NCBI GenBank assembly: GCA_030077755.1
Contig: JAQJZZ010000008.1
Coordinates: 2,728,001-2,792,000 of the forward strand
Source of the DNA: Filosporella fistucella
Taxonomy: Eukaryota > Ascomycota > Leotiomycetes > Helotiales
DNA: 64,000 bases
Direction: 5' to 3'
The position numbers and the translations under genes are program-made. Below the pieces are notes generated by a model that worked only from the letters and a program-made list of their open reading frames with translations, ran no database searches and was not told the DNA's origin. Below are positions 46,771-58,643 of this stretch, one piece after another; position 1 is the first letter of the stretch; each line of letters starts with the position of its first letter.

Positions 46771-47028
46771 AAATATAAAATCAGTCAGATCTTAGAAGGG
46801 ATCAATTGGCTGTTTTCGCACCAAAATGATAATCGTGAGCAGGTTGGTGTGTCTCATCTAGCGCCAAGGAGCAGGACATACTTGCAGGTCACAGTTCGAA
46901 TATCCCGCGCGTAGAGGCAGAGAGGGAGAAACCACATATAGATTGTAACATATGACTGATACGTCAAGTGAGAAGGGGCCAATTGGCTATTGTCGCACCA
47001 AAGTGATAACATGAGCAGGTTGGTGTAC
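46709..47028. repeat. Tandem duplication of about 175 bp with tRNA-like B-box
   Basis: AGGTCACA..GAAT..CCCGCGCG..GTAGAGGCAG occurs at 46711 and again at 46886, and both copies run to a shared GAGCAGGTTGGTGT end (about 46851 and 47026). The second copy contains AGGTCACAGTTCGAATAT, which resembles the T-arm (B-box) of a tRNA. The bases before it (TCTAGCGCCAAGGAGC) loosely resemble an A-box. No complete cloverleaf can be drawn, so this is at most a tRNA-derived repeat. Identity between copies is moderate. Confidence 0.55.
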
Positions 47029-47422
47029 AAGTATTACTTCGTGCCATGGGTAATAGTTCCGGCAAGGGAAAAGTGAAGTTTTACTCAGGGCAGTATAATT
47101 CCTTTATTTCTAGTTTCCTGGTTGGGCTATTGGCCCTTGCGCTGAAGAACTCTCCAGAAGACTTGGCGTAACTATTACCACGAGTACCAAAGTATCTAGC
47201 GCTATGGTACAGCGGCTACATAAGTCACAACGCTAGTAGGGTATAATTCATGTTTCCTAATACAGTAATAGGCCCACATATCTTCTTCAACATCCCAAAA
47301 ACAAAAGTCCACGCTAGCCGACCACAGGCCAAGATATCAGCTTCTAATCGAGTAAGGCAAGTCAAGTTTTATTGTCTACAACTTCTTTGTTGTGTATCAC
47401 CAGTATCACTCCCGCTAAAGCT

Positions 47423-48217
47423 ATGTATCCTACCCGGGTCGAGATTTTGAATCAAGAAATTGATCCCGAGGATAAGACACCTAGCTATTACAGAATTCTG
47501 GTGAACAGAAAGCACTTCAAATATATTACTATCGACCCAGGAATATTCGAAGTCGATGATCTATGCTTCCCGCCAATCCTGGTAGAAAAGCTGCCGCCAT
47601 TCCCCGAAGGCGACTGGAACTGTGGCCGCATCTCGCAGCCAGTTGGAAATCCAACGCCATTCTTCTCAGAGATACTTAAGAAAACTCTTCCTTCAATTAG
47701 TCCTCTGTGGCATCCGAAGTCCTATGATTACTTATCTTTCCAAGTCGGAGAGCGACTTAGATCGAATGTCTACATGGCATCTTCTCCACAATTCGAGAAG
47801 CCAATAGTTGCCAAATTTGCAAGATTCCACTGGGAGATCGGATACTATGTCGCTGAGACTCGAGTATATTCATGGATAGATGGCCACAATATTGGTCCAG
47901 AGTTCTTGGGGTATTTATCTGAAGATGGACGGGTCATCGGTTTCCTTATCGAATATATTGAAGGCCACCACGCTACCATTTCGGATCTTCCAGCCTGCAA
48001 GGCTATCGTTAGAGAGTTGCATGGCTTGAATATACTTCATGGGGATTTGAATAAGCATAACTTTTTGATTTCGGAAAGGGGCGCTATTCTTATTGATTTC
48101 GAAACGGCAAAACGGTCGGAGAATCGCGAAATTATGGAGAAGGAAATGGAGGGACTAGAACAGCAATTGCTCGACGAGTCTGGAAATGGTGGAGTGGTTT
48201 TGGAGGAAGACACTTGA
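47423..48217 (+). CDS. Protein-kinase-like / aminoglycoside-phosphotransferase-like fungal protein
   Basis: The single-exon gene encodes 264 residues from ATG 47423. The same frame is open 17 codons upstream, but there only a TTG could start. The fold of protein-kinase-like phosphotransferases shows in VAKFARF (Lys131) and AETRVYSWI (Glu146). The hinge-like IGFLIEYIEG is followed by catalytic loop HGDLNKHN (206-213) and metal-binding DFE (225-227). All key residues are present, so it may be active. The HGDxxxxN loop is typical of APH/ABC1-like small kinases found widely in ascomycetes, often without known substrate. It is the first clearly intact gene right of the decayed block. The last 35 residues are acidic. 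Confidence 0.8.
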   Translation: MYPTRVEILNQEIDPEDKTPSYYRILVNRKHFKYITIDPGIFEVDDLCFPPILVEKLPPFPEGDWNCGRISQPVGNPTPFFSEILKKTLPSISPLWHPKSYDYLSFQVGERLRSNVYMASSPQFEKPIVAKFARFHWEIGYYVAETRVYSWIDGHNIGPEFLGYLSEDGRVIGFLIEYIEGHHATISDLPACKAIVRELHGLNILHGDLNKHNFLISERGAILIDFETAKRSENREIMEKEMEGLEQQLLDESGNGGVVLEEDT

Positions 48218-49067
48218 AGCCTGTGGATGAAAGCCTAACAGGGGCGAGATTTGTTGCGAACGCTTCATTAAATTGTGGCCTTTAAAAAATATAGTTCAAA
48301 GAACCATGAGAATTAAGTCATAGTAAGCCCTTGTGTCTGTCGCGGTCACCATTGGAATTTTGATCCGCATGCTCAATTTGGCTCACAGAAACGCTTCTTC
48401 AGCATCTTTGGCCCCGGTAACCGGACTTTGGCAAGAAGTCTCGGATTCCAACTCAATTGCCAGATATTGCTATTTGTCGGTCAATCATTGAGTCACAAAC
48501 CGTTTCCAATCTCTGTAAATCGTTCAAGTATGACCTGACTTTGCTGCCTTTGACACTTGATGAAACGAGTTCCTCAGCCTCGCCCTGCATCCAATTACTT
48601 ACTCGACCATCATGCGCGAATGAAGAGTAACAATTACACGTGATGACTTACTGCAAGACACGTCACACGCCTTTTCAGAAATTATGTAGTATTGTGATTA
48701 ACAGTTCAATACCGGCCCTAACCCTAAGATAAACTATCGTGAATCAAATTTTTGATGATTGTCACCGAGCACTGCTGGCTATTGTGATTGGACGGGCTGT
48801 ATAAATCAGCCAATCAAGTTGCCCAATTGAATGCTGAGGCTGAAAGAAATTGACCCCTGAGGCTTTTGTTTACTGCAGCCTTACCGAACCCAAGGCGCGC
48901 CATAAATTCCCTCGACACACCCTGCAACTCTTCCTTTCAACAACTCCACGTCAACTTTCGACAATCATTTTCGATCTTCATTAATTGACTTGATCACCAG
49001 ATCAACTCTTTGTTTACTTTTCTACATACTCGACTACATCGAACAAACGTCTGCGCATCATCAAAAC
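48218..49067 (+). promoter_or_regulatory. Intergenic region and promoter of the RCC1-like gene
   Basis: No coding frame is convincing here. Possible core elements upstream of the ATG at 49068 are CTGTATAAATCAGCCAATCA near 48800-48818, which joins a TATA-like and a CCAAT-like sequence, and a second inverted CCAAT (GATTGG) near 48788. A pyrimidine-rich stretch (48920-49030) is typical of fungal transcription start regions. Assignments are by eye only. Confidence 0.4.
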
Positions 49068-51483
49068 ATGCCACCCAAAAAATCTGCTGCCGCAAAGGCC
49101 GCGCCTGCTTCGAAGGCAAAAACAAAGGTAGGTGTGCCATCTTAGCTTTATATGCGTCAATCTAACGACATCTTCTAGGCTGCTCCCAAGAAGACAGCAT
49201 CGACTATCGCCTCTTCAAAAGTCGTTGGTACCAAGCGCAAATCTGATGAGGAAGTCGATGAAGTCCCAAGTGCAAAACGCCCTGTTTCGCGCTCCAAGTC
49301 AATATCCAAATCAGCTACGCCTGCGCCTGCACCTGCAACCACACCTGTTACAAAGAAAGCTGCGCCAAAGAAGACGACTACCACCAAGTCAGCTACAAAG
49401 ACCACTTCGAAGTCGACTGCCAAACCTGCCGCAAAGCCAGCTGCCAAAGTCACCAAGAAGGCTGCCGCTCCTGCAACTTCCAAATCTGGTACGAAGCGCA
49501 AGCGTGGATCTGAGGATGATGACGATGAGGAGGAAGAAGTTACACAACAACCTGCTGGAACGAAGCGCAAGCGCGGATCTGATGAACCTGAAGATAAGGA
49601 TGAAGAAGATGTGGATGATGCTGAGCAAAAGCCAGCTGCAAAGCGCGCAAAGACCGCTTCGACTTCTAAGGGTGCTCCCAAGAAGGCTGCTACCACGGCT
49701 GCGTCAAAGGTTGTTGCTAAGAAACCACTGTCTACCAAGAAGCCTGCTCCCAAGAAGACTGTGAAGAAGGTTGTTGGAAAGAAAGCTGCCAGTGAACCTG
49801 CTGCTGAAGAATCTGTGCGTATTTTTCTTCATTTACGCGTCCTGTTTTTTGCAACCTCTCTAATATTCCCAGGTCGAACCTGAGTCTGCAAAGTCGAAGG
49901 CTGTGCCAAAGAGAGTTGCGACGAAGCCCGCCACAAAGGCCGGCAAGTCATCTCTTTCCGCATCTGTGAGTTATTCGATCTACCACTTTTTCAATCTTTG
50001 CTAATCCTCTCAGGAGTCTGATGAGCCTGCACCAGCAAAGAAAGCTGCTGCTCCCAAGAAGGCTCTTGCTCCCAAGAAGGCTGCTGCACCAAAGGCACCT
50101 AAGCCAAAGAAGGCTTTGCCAGTTATCAATACGCCCCCCACACAGGTTCTCGATATCTATGTCTTTGGTGAAGGTAGTTCTGGTGAACTTGGTCTTGGAT
50201 CCCGAAACATTGGCAACAAGAAGGTTATCGATGTCAAACGCCCACGTCTGAATGAGCGACTCTCAGCCAAGGATGTTGGTGTTGTTATGATTGCTGTTGG
50301 TGGTATGCATTGTGTTGCTCTCACAAAGGACAACAAAATCTACACTTGGGGGGTAAATGATCAAGGAGCTCTCGGTCGCGAAACACCAAATGAGGGCAAA
50401 ATGGAGGATCTTGATGCCGCAAAGGACGATGACGATTCTGATTCCGACGATGAAGATTCTGGATTGAATCCCACCGAGTCTGAACCTCGTGTGGTTGAGT
50501 CTCCTCTCTTCACTGAAGATGTTGTATTCGCCGCTGTCTTTGCTGGTGACAGTGTTTCGTTTGCACTTACTACTACCGGTCTTGTTTATGGCTGGGGTAC
50601 ATTTCGAGTAAGATCTCAGCTTTCATTGCGAATCCACCGCTAACTTTCACAGAGTAACGAGGGTATCCTAGGATTCCGACCAAATCTTGAGACTGCCTAC
50701 GAACCAATGCTCATCCCTGAGCTGAAAAACATCACCATGATCGCTTGCGGTACAAACCATGTCCTTGCGCTTGATACCAAAGGCAAAGTTTTCACCTGGG
50801 GCGCTGGTGAACAATCTCAACTTGCACGTCGCATCGTCGCTCGCACTGCAACTGGTTCACTCATCCCACGGGAGTTCGGCCTTGGCCGAAAGAGGATCGT
50901 CAATCTTGGCTGTGGCGACTATAACTCCTTCGCGGTCGATGATAAGGGCAACACTTACGCATGGGGCCTCAACACCTTCTCCCAATGTGGCGTTGAGAAG
51001 GCTCGAGAGGATGATGACACCGTCATAGTCCCAACCCTTGTTGAGTCCCTTAAGGGATTCCAAGTGGTTCAGATTACCGGCGGTGCTCATCATACTCTTG
51101 CCCTCTCTGCCACAGGAGATGTTCTTGTTTGGGGCCGCTGCGACACCAAGCAGTCCGGTCTGGACTTGGAGGATGTCTCCAAGGAAGTCTTGTACTTCCA
51201 AGGGGACATCCCCAAGTACTTGAAGAAGCCAGTTGTCGTACCAGAGATTGACGGAGCTCATGTGGCAACTGCGAATGATACCTGCCTTGTGGTTGACAAG
51301 GATGGCAAAGCCCACTCTTGGGGGTTCAGTGAGAACTACCAGACTGGCCAGGGAGTGGGTGGCGCCATTGTAGAGCCAACATGGATAGACAACACGGCTG
51401 TCCGTGGGAAGAAGTTGGTCTTTGCTGGTGTAGGAGGTCAGTTCGGGGTGCTGGGTGGCATTCATAGTTCCACTAATTTGTAA
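49068..51483 (+). CDS. RCC1-type guanine nucleotide exchange factor for Ran, with long basic N-tail
   Basis: Five exons (49068-49127, 49179-49814, 49873-49965, 50014-50607, 50653-51483) give 737 residues; all introns are 44-58 bp. The first 300 residues are a Lys/Ala/Pro-rich, histone-H1-like tail with KRKRGSDE-type nuclear-localisation clusters and acidic patches. The rest is a seven-bladed RCC1 propeller: VFGEGSSGELGLG, VGGMHCVALT, YTWGVNDQGALG, TWGAGEQSQLARR, WGLNTFSQCGV, VWGRCD and HSWGFSENYQTGQG, ending in GVGGQFGVLGG. RCC1 (Srm1/Prp20 in budding yeast, Pim1 in fission yeast) loads GTP on Ran at chromatin for nuclear transport. The acidic insert near 50410-50460 is in the expected position for a fungal loop. 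The function is essential, which fits its place in stable chromosome. Confidence 0.9.
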
Positions 51484-51774
51484 AGTGGATGATGCGTCGT
51501 TTTTCAATCTTCAAAAACTGTAGAATAGTCTCTTTTTAATTGTTTTCCAAGTCTCTGCAAAATAAAGATGCTTTCCTCTGCCAACATTTTCTGGAACGTT
51601 GAAGTGCCATCTTCTTTCTTCAATACCATCTCTGCTTTCACATCATTATGAACTTGAATCTACCTTGATACTCTTTCTGCAATCTCTGCTCTTCCCAATG
51701 TTGTGCTTCGACTGGTAGCTCCGCTTCGTCTTCGATATTGCAGTTGTAAGATTATTTGCTTCTACGATCTCTAC

Positions 51775-52146
51775 TTAATCAACGAACTCATTCTTTCCTA
51801 CTTCAGTGCTTTTTGCTCTCACCTCTGAGTTTTCTATAGGTATGTAGATCATTCTAAATTCCTCTAAGATCTGTAAACTACAATTCGATTGGTCGGCAAT
51901 ACAGCTGACCAATAGCAGACCGTTGGTGAAGCAAATTTCATGTGCAACGGGTGGTAAACTTAATGTGCTGTGCTTGGGTTTTTGCAGTTCGTGGAGTGTT
52001 AATGACTGAAGAACGTCTCGTGGAACTTTAGCACTCCTTACAGCAGAGTGTACCTGAAATGCTTGTTGTGGTGGTGGGAGTAGTTGAGGATGAAAATGAT
52101 TGACGATAGTTGAAGTTGAAGTTGGCGACAACAATCGTATCTTCAT
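51775..52146 (-). CDS. Hypothetical protein, doubtful
   Basis: ATG 52146 opens 124 codons with a Ser/Thr/Pro-rich start and a middle reading ALVSCIADQSNCSL-like (residues about 80-100), no TM segment and no recognised domain. Codon choice looks ordinary, and the frame is the only one of this size in the 1.8 kb between the RCC1-like and NACHT genes. It could equally be chance in a moderately AT-rich spacer. No splice-linked extension was found. Confidence 0.2.
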   Translation of the reverse strand: MKIRLLSPTSTSTIVNHFHPQLLPPPQQAFQVHSAVRSAKVPRDVLQSLTLHELQKPKHSTLSLPPVAHEICFTNGLLLVSCIADQSNCSLQILEEFRMIYIPIENSEVRAKSTEVGKNEFVD

Positions 52147-52159
52147 CTCCTTCTCCAAA

Positions 52160-53313
52160 TTACTCTCAGTATATCACAGCTTGTCAAATTCTCTTCCTCT
52201 TTCAGAATATGATATACATCTCAAGATCTGAAGCGAAATGGGGCATGAAGGCTCTACTACTTCCCCACATCCTGCATGTTCCCATAATTCTCTCTGAAGC
52301 CCCAGGAATATAGCTGTCTATCGCATTAAGTTTGGATCTTTCCTTCTATAGTTGAGAATTCTCAGTAGGAAAGGAAGGATAAGGGTCTGTGAGCTCCGTG
52401 TTGCATCGGTTTCTGGAGGTGAAGTTGAATTGTGACACATTCAACTCCACCCGATTTTGGGAAGGTTATGACTGAAGAAAAATATTCACCTGGAGAAAAG
52501 GAATTTCTTTCTATTTATGTAGATATATCAAATTCAGCTATAAATTGCTAGATACATGTTTCAATCCTTTGTAGAGCCCAGATCCCAAGTGGTTTTACGA
52601 GGACTCGAGGAGTCTATGCGATAGGGCTCGCTCCTCATCTTCTATTCATTGCAAAGACTTATATTGAATTGAGAATATCATAATCATTGATTCATTATGG
52701 TATCTTCAGAAGAGTTTGTACTCCAAAGAGACTGGGGTTGGGTCGCAATGTTGGAATATATGATAGTGTAGATCCTTACTCTCCTCATCACACGCTCCTT
52801 TGGAACTCTGAAATCGCTTGGTTGTAGTCAGTGTTTACACATACTCGATCTTTGTGCCATCATTTTCCTCCGCTTTTGAGGCACTGAACAATAGTAAAAG
52901 TTATGGTGATTTTGAAAAATTTAATACTCAGACTAAGGAATTGGATTCGATATATTGAGGTGTCAATATCGGACTAAAGTTTAAGTTTTTTCAGATGAAG
53001 ACAAGCATCGCTTGTGTTTTCACATTCGTCAATTTTCTTCTCCTAAACCATGGTACATTTTCAGCAGCAATCATACCTACCTCATGCACCCTTTAATTAG
53101 AAAATAGTCACGTGCGGCTAGACCCTTGACCCTGCATGTGACGCTGGCTGTCACCTGCGGCTGAGGTAGCCCGCAACATCCTCTTATCTCTTCTGCAAGA
53201 GCCTGCCTGAACCATCATTCATCTATGTTGCTCTATAGGGATCTAGTCTGGAACATCTAATTGCTCAAGTCAATACCTCCAAAGCATACTGATTTCAACA
53301 AACTCTTCGCAGA
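52160..53313. other. Intergenic region upstream of the NACHT gene
   Basis: AT-rich at 52500-53000 and without convincing genes. The pyrimidine-rich 53170-53310 leads into the ATG at 53314 and is the likely promoter/5' UTR. A CACGTG-containing GTCACGTGCGG sequence lies near 53107. Confidence 0.4.
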
Positions 53314-56234
53314 ATGCTTGACCCACTATCTGCCCTCAGCCTTGCGAGTGCCATCGTACAACTTGTTGACTTCAGCATCAAATTAGTAACGAACGGATAC
53401 GAGTTGTACGAGAAGGGATCTCTTAAAGTGAATGACGAAATTGAACAAGCTACCGAAGATCTGGTTCACCTTACTCACGAGCTTGCCATCTCGACTCAGC
53501 CTAATCCTGGTCAAGATGGAAGCAGAATACCGAAATTGTCCAAGAACGAGATAGGTCTGCAACAGCTTGCTGAAACTTGCAAGAGTGTCGGGGAAGAGCT
53601 ACTATCCATTCTCAAGAGTATGAAGTCACACGATAAGCAGAATGGATTAGAGAGCTTCCGTAAAGCTCTAGGAACAATCAGAAAGAAAGGAAAGGCAAAA
53701 GACATCGAGAAACGGCTCACAAAGCTACAAGGACAACTTGCATTTCATTTGCTGACAATCATGAAGTAAGATTGGGTTAAATTTACTTGAAATCTGAATG
53801 CTAAACCGTAGCCAGCGACAAGCAGTCGAGGTTGAATTCATGCCTCGATGATCTTCGCGAAGAATGCAGGCGCAATGGAACTACTGTCTCTTCAAAGATC
53901 GACTCACTCACAAGCAAGATCTGCAGTAGCCTGGAGAGGCTTGATGAGACTGTTAAAGCGGCCCGGGGACAAAGGACAGTGTTCGTTGAAGTTGCCTCGA
54001 TGTGTGAGAATCTTGCAAATGAATCCAGAAAAGTCTCAACGAGCCAGCGAGTCATCAAGAGCTTGTATTTCAAATCAATACGAATGCGCGAGATAGCCAT
54101 CAAAAAGGCCCATGCACAAACTTTCAAGTGGATCTTCCAGCCCATTACCAACGAATCAGGCTCCAACACATGTTTCCGATCATGGATGCAGTCCGGAGGT
54201 GGGATCTTCTGGCTAGCCGGCAAAGCAGGTTCTGGCAAGTCGACTCTCATTAAATTCTTGTGTATGTCTGAGAAAACAAAAGAGTTACTTCAAGAATGGG
54301 CAGGGGCGACGAAGCTGGTGATGCCCAGCTATTACTTCTGGAGTGCAGGTAATGACATGCAGAAATCTCAAGAAGGCCTTCTGCAAACCATACTATTCCA
54401 AATATTCAAGGAATGCGAAACCTTGATTCCTAGAATTTGCCCTGAACGCTGGAAAGACGCACAAACCTCAGGTTTTTCAGAGCAATGGACCTACGAAGAG
54501 CTATCTGAGGCTCTTTCTAAGATTTCCGGCCAACCACAACTCGGTGTAAAGTTCTGCTTTTTTGTGGATGGGCTTGACGAATATAGTGGAGAGCATGAAG
54601 AGATCATCAAAACTCTCAAGTATTTCGCAAAATCCGATAGCATAAAGCTTTGTGTTTCTAGCCGGCCATGGAACGTGTTTCAGAAGGCTTTCGGTAGGGA
54701 TAATATGCAAACGCTGTTATTGCAGGAATTCACAAAAACGGACATTAAACTATATGTTGAGAATTCGCTGAAGCAGGATGAGACATTTGTTGAGCTTGCC
54801 ACCAAAGATGCCAGCTACACACTGCTTGTCCAAGAAATTGTCGACAAAGCACAGGGAGTCTTCCTCTGGGTATACCTCGTTGTCCGATCACTCCTCAAGG
54901 GGTTGACAGATGAGAACGATATCAGCACATTACAGTTGAGGTTGCGCCACTTACCAAGCGACCTAGAAACATATTTCAGCCAAATATTGAACAGCATCGA
55001 GGATGTATATCAATCACAAACCGCCCAAATATTTCAAATCATGAATTTCGCACATGGCTCCATGCCTAGTATCGCATTATCATTCCTGCAAATAGAAGAG
55101 ACCGATCCGGATTACGCGTTGACCATGAGAGTTGGACCGTTGCCTAGAGAAAGGATAGTTGAAATTCAGGACAGAACTCGTGTGTGGATCAATGCTCGGT
55201 GCAAAGATTTAGTTGAAGTCACCAACCATGGCGACGAGCAGTCATTGTTGGAACAACAACAAGTCAATTTTTTACATCGTACCGTCCGCGATTTCCTCAC
55301 AACGAAAGACATGCAGGAGCTTTTACGTGCCAGAATACCATTCAACTTCGATGCTCGACTGACCATCTGCAAGATGATGCTAGTGTATACCAAAATCAGC
55401 TTCGATAATTCGCTTGATCTGACATGGCATGTCCCGCTACGAAAATTGCTCCAATACGCCCGTGAGGTAGAGAATTTTAATGATATATCACACATTCGCC
55501 TTCTAGATGAAGCCGCAGATATCTATTTACTTGCTGAGAATAAAGTGTCCGTTGTGAACAAAAAGCAACGTAATCTCAACAAAATATCGAAAGAGTTCCT
55601 ACTTATGGCGATAGCAGCCGGATTATTGCTGTATATGCACAATAAGCTTGATGAGACTCCCAGTTTAGCACGCAAAAACTCTTCTACAATGCTACTCTCT
55701 GCATGGGGAATGCTAGAACCGGCGAAAACCCCGGCCATCCTGCATCCTGAAGCATTCTCAACATATCCAGCCTTCAATCTGAATGTTGAGATGACCAGAC
55801 TCCTGCTTGAAGAAGGAGCTGATCCAAATCAGCCATCAGGAATAGTATTCAAGGAGACCATTTGGCAATATTTCTTGAGGAAGTGCTACGTAGGAGTACA
55901 ACTCGAAGAAAACTCTATTCCTATCAGAAACGTAGTAATTCTACTCCTCAAATATGGGGCTGACAGAAAAATTCTCGTTGAGGTACCTAATCTATCACAT
56001 CGACAAGTTCCATCTTTTATAACTGGTGGCGGGTTGTGGAGATCTAGTTTAACATCAGATAAAAGGACTTCCTTTCCTCTTCCTGCAACAGAGGTCGCTA
56101 CAGCTTGCGAAATATTAAGGCAATGTATACGTCCAGCTGATCTTGAAGAGATTGAGCAGTTCATTGCTCGCATAGAGCTAGAAGAGAAAGCCAAAAAACA
56201 TCGTTTGTTTAAGAAAATGTTTGGAAAGAAGTGA
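53314..56234 (+). CDS. NACHT-type STAND NTPase with fungal N-terminal helical domain
   Basis: Two exons (53314-53765 and 53816-56234) give 956 residues. The acceptor at 53815 is required to keep frame; the earlier AG at 53811 does not. The N-terminus (MLDPLSALSLASAIVQLVDF) matches the helical Fungal_N domain found before NACHT in STAND proteins. P-loop GKAGSGKST is at about 286-294, Walker B FFVDGLDEY near 399-407 and SSRPW near 425. After a long helical part, two weak ankyrin-like units appear (VEMTRLLLEEGADPNQP near 810 and VILLLKYGADRKI near 850). The protein ends in a basic tail. Such proteins act in fungal non-self recognition or programmed cell death. It is intact and unlinked to the TIR-flanked receptor. 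Confidence 0.88.
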
Positions 56235-56774
56235 AGGCGATCAGATTCGGGTGCAGAGAAGGAATGTTTCATGATTCTTGAGCATTTTATTACCTTGTTA
56301 AAGTTCAGTTTTAAGGAGGAGGATGTCCTGACCATTGAGTTGTCAGAAGGACATGTGCTTATGTCTTGGTTTTTCATTTGTCAGTCAAATATTTGAGAAG
56401 CCAACGATGATTTGAAGTGCATGGCGGTGACCCAGAAGAAGTTGAGAGTGCCAGTCATGGTTGGCACGTCCAATTAACATATTTTCACCCTTATGCCGGA
56501 TGTAAGAAACTGAATAGGCTGTTCAAATATGAAAGATGAAGTATACATTAAGCATGTTACAAGGCAAATCTACTGTATTTCTCTAGATGAAATACATGGT
56601 TTATGATAGAAGCAAGTGAATGGGGTACATAAGTTGAGGACGAGGTTTACTTTTCACGGCTTGAAGGGCTTTTGTTCAAATCTAGGAAAACTACAATTAA
56701 ATTCACGCTCTATTCATTCCTCACTGCACCTTCATTCATCAATTTCGATATCTCTCACCTGTCCGGGCTCACAC

Positions 56775-57683
56775 TTATATCCCCTCCTCACCTCTTACCT
56801 CCCTAATTTTCCTGGCAACCTCATCCAACCCCGTGACCTCCATCAATTTCCCATCAAACATACCCACAGGCAAAAGCGCACCAATCCTCGCCAACCAAGC
56901 ACTTCCTCCCCTCCAAATCTGATGCGGAGGTTTCTCTTTCCCTAAGTCCCCCACCACACCTTCAGCCCACTCCGTGGCATCCATAAACATGCCATCTAGT
57001 TCCTTCAACCTTCTCCCTTCAATCAACTTTTCTGCCTCTTTCCTTGCTACCTCATAAATACTCCCTTCCGGCAGAACACCAAACGTCAAGTTCCCCAAAA
57101 TATTCGATTTCACACCTCCTGTCTTCAGATCCACGACTTTGATCCCAAACGCTTGTAGCTCTATCCTTAAGATATCGGAAAACATGGCTAAAGCAGCTTT
57201 TGAAGCATTATATGCCGCTTGAAATGGTAATCCGGAAATAGATCCTACAGAGGTATGGTTTACCACCATTCCTTTCTCTCCCGCTCTTTTAGCTGCCAGA
57301 AGTAGTGGAAGGAAAGCTTGGATCATGGAAATGGGAGCCCACACGTTGAGATCGAATAAATCTTTTGCTGCAGGGATAGAGAGATCGGAGATGGGACTGT
57401 TGTATTGAGCGCCGGCGTTGTTGATTAAGATGTTTAGGGTTCCGTTTGTTAGGGCGTTGATACTGGATACGCATGTCTGGATTGAGGTTGGGGAAAGAAC
57501 GTCAAGGGTGAGGGTTTCGATGCCGTGGGAGGAGAGTTTCGACATTTTGGAGGGGTTGCGAGCCGTTGCGAAGACGCGGTAGTTGGCTTTGTGGAAGGCA
57601 AGGGCCAGAGCTGCGCCAAGACTGCCATCTGAACAGCCGGTGATGAGGATTGTTTCCTTCTTCTTATCAGTAGTTGACTTCAT
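56775..57683 (-). CDS. Short-chain dehydrogenase/reductase (Ayr1-like)
   Basis: The single exon encodes 302 residues from ATG 57683. The Rossmann start ILITGCSDGSLGAALA (12-27) has the TGxxxGxxG spacing seen in the Ayr1 subgroup, and ARNPSK after strand 2 suggests NADPH. NNAG lies at 88-91, NVWAP includes Asn113, and the active-site Ser is in HTSVGSISG. Tyr158 and Lys162 form YNASK. The family includes 1-acyldihydroxyacetone-phosphate reductase of lipid synthesis and many uncharacterised carbonyl reductases; the substrate is not determined. C-terminal residues 270-285 (LARIGALLPVGMFDGKLM) are hydrophobic and may bind membrane. It lies convergent with the NACHT gene and 540 bp from its stop. 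Confidence 0.88.
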   Translation of the reverse strand: MKSTTDKKKETILITGCSDGSLGAALALAFHKANYRVFATARNPSKMSKLSSHGIETLTLDVLSPTSIQTCVSSINALTNGTLNILINNAGAQYNSPISDLSIPAAKDLFDLNVWAPISMIQAFLPLLLAAKRAGEKGMVVNHTSVGSISGLPFQAAYNASKAALAMFSDILRIELQAFGIKVVDLKTGGVKSNILGNLTFGVLPEGSIYEVARKEAEKLIEGRRLKELDGMFMDATEWAEGVVGDLGKEKPPHQIWRGGSAWLARIGALLPVGMFDGKLMEVTGLDEVARKIREVRGEEGI

Positions 57684-58640
57684 GCTAGTGGCTTGTGAGG
57701 TGAAGACAATTCTGGTAAAGAGAAAATGAAGTGAGTAAATTTGTCAAATGAGAATAATGATGGATCGGGAGGACACTTAAATAGCGGCTCGAAAGGGATC
57801 CCTAGCACCAGATAGGCAGCGAGTAAGTACGTTGGTCTGGAAAGTGTGTGTGATGATATACTGCAGCTCTAATAAGCATATATGCTGCTCACGAGAGCTG
57901 CATTACCCCCTGAAATAAGCGAGGGTCACCCCACAGTCACAATAATGTTTCTCCTACCAGGCGCATGTCTTATTTGGCGCACCACTAGAGAATTCATCTT
58001 AATTATGTATCATCGATGGCGAATTATCATCGAACTCCTTCCACATCAGGCAATATCGATTGAGTTTGACAACGAAGTCTATCTAGACGGTTCTGAATTC
58101 AGTGGTGGGTGTTACAACCATGGTCGACTAAATTGATACTTGGGTTTGACAATATGGTAGGTATCTATGTCCAATTGCATTATCATTAGCAGCATCAAGA
58201 AACAGTAGCTTCTCCACCCTACTCAAGCATATTTCCAATGTGCAATATCAACAGTTCCACTTTTATTTCCTTGGTGAGCCTCAGGCGGTGAGCATGTCGA
58301 GTGAAATTATACGAAGAACTTATTAGGACCACAGCTCGAATTCTGTCCATGAAACAGATACTCGCTAACAAATAATGCCACTCAAGAACAAATCTAACCA
58401 TAAAATCTAAACTTTTTGTGAAGCATCATAGCTACAGATCATCTCTGCCAAGTCCTGGAATACTTCATCATTGCAAACATTTACGATTGATGGGTAGAAT
58501 GCTATTGTACTCCCATAAGTTCTCCGGGCCAAAACATGTCATTCATCCACCACCACGCTCGATATCAATGTGGGGGAAGTCTGGCATTCCGATAACTGAT
58601 GGAGGCGGATTAGTTGGATATTGGAGGACAATAGACTAAA
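57684..58640. other. Spacer with short unassigned frames
   Basis: The first 200 bp are probably the promoter of the divergent SDR gene on the minus strand. Open frames at 57882-58136 (+) and 58418-58639 (+) are short and show no domain. They may be parts of the same broken gene as the relic at 58644-59111. Confidence 0.3.
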
Positions 58641-58643
58641 TTG

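Noticed and set aside
46886..46960. A tRNA gene at the B-box-like sequence
   Set aside because: No acceptor or anticodon stem can be paired. At most a tRNA-derived repeat.
48715..48730. CCCTAACCCTAA telomere-like sequence
   Set aside because: Only two units between normal genes. Chance or trivial.
49175..49753. 192-codon minus-strand open frame with Ala/Phe/Val richness
   Set aside because: Antisense of the Lys/Ala-rich RCC1 tail; composition bias explains its length.
50857..51507. 216-codon minus-strand open frame
   Set aside because: It lies opposite the last RCC1 exon, whose propeller motifs are unmistakable. Antisense shadow.
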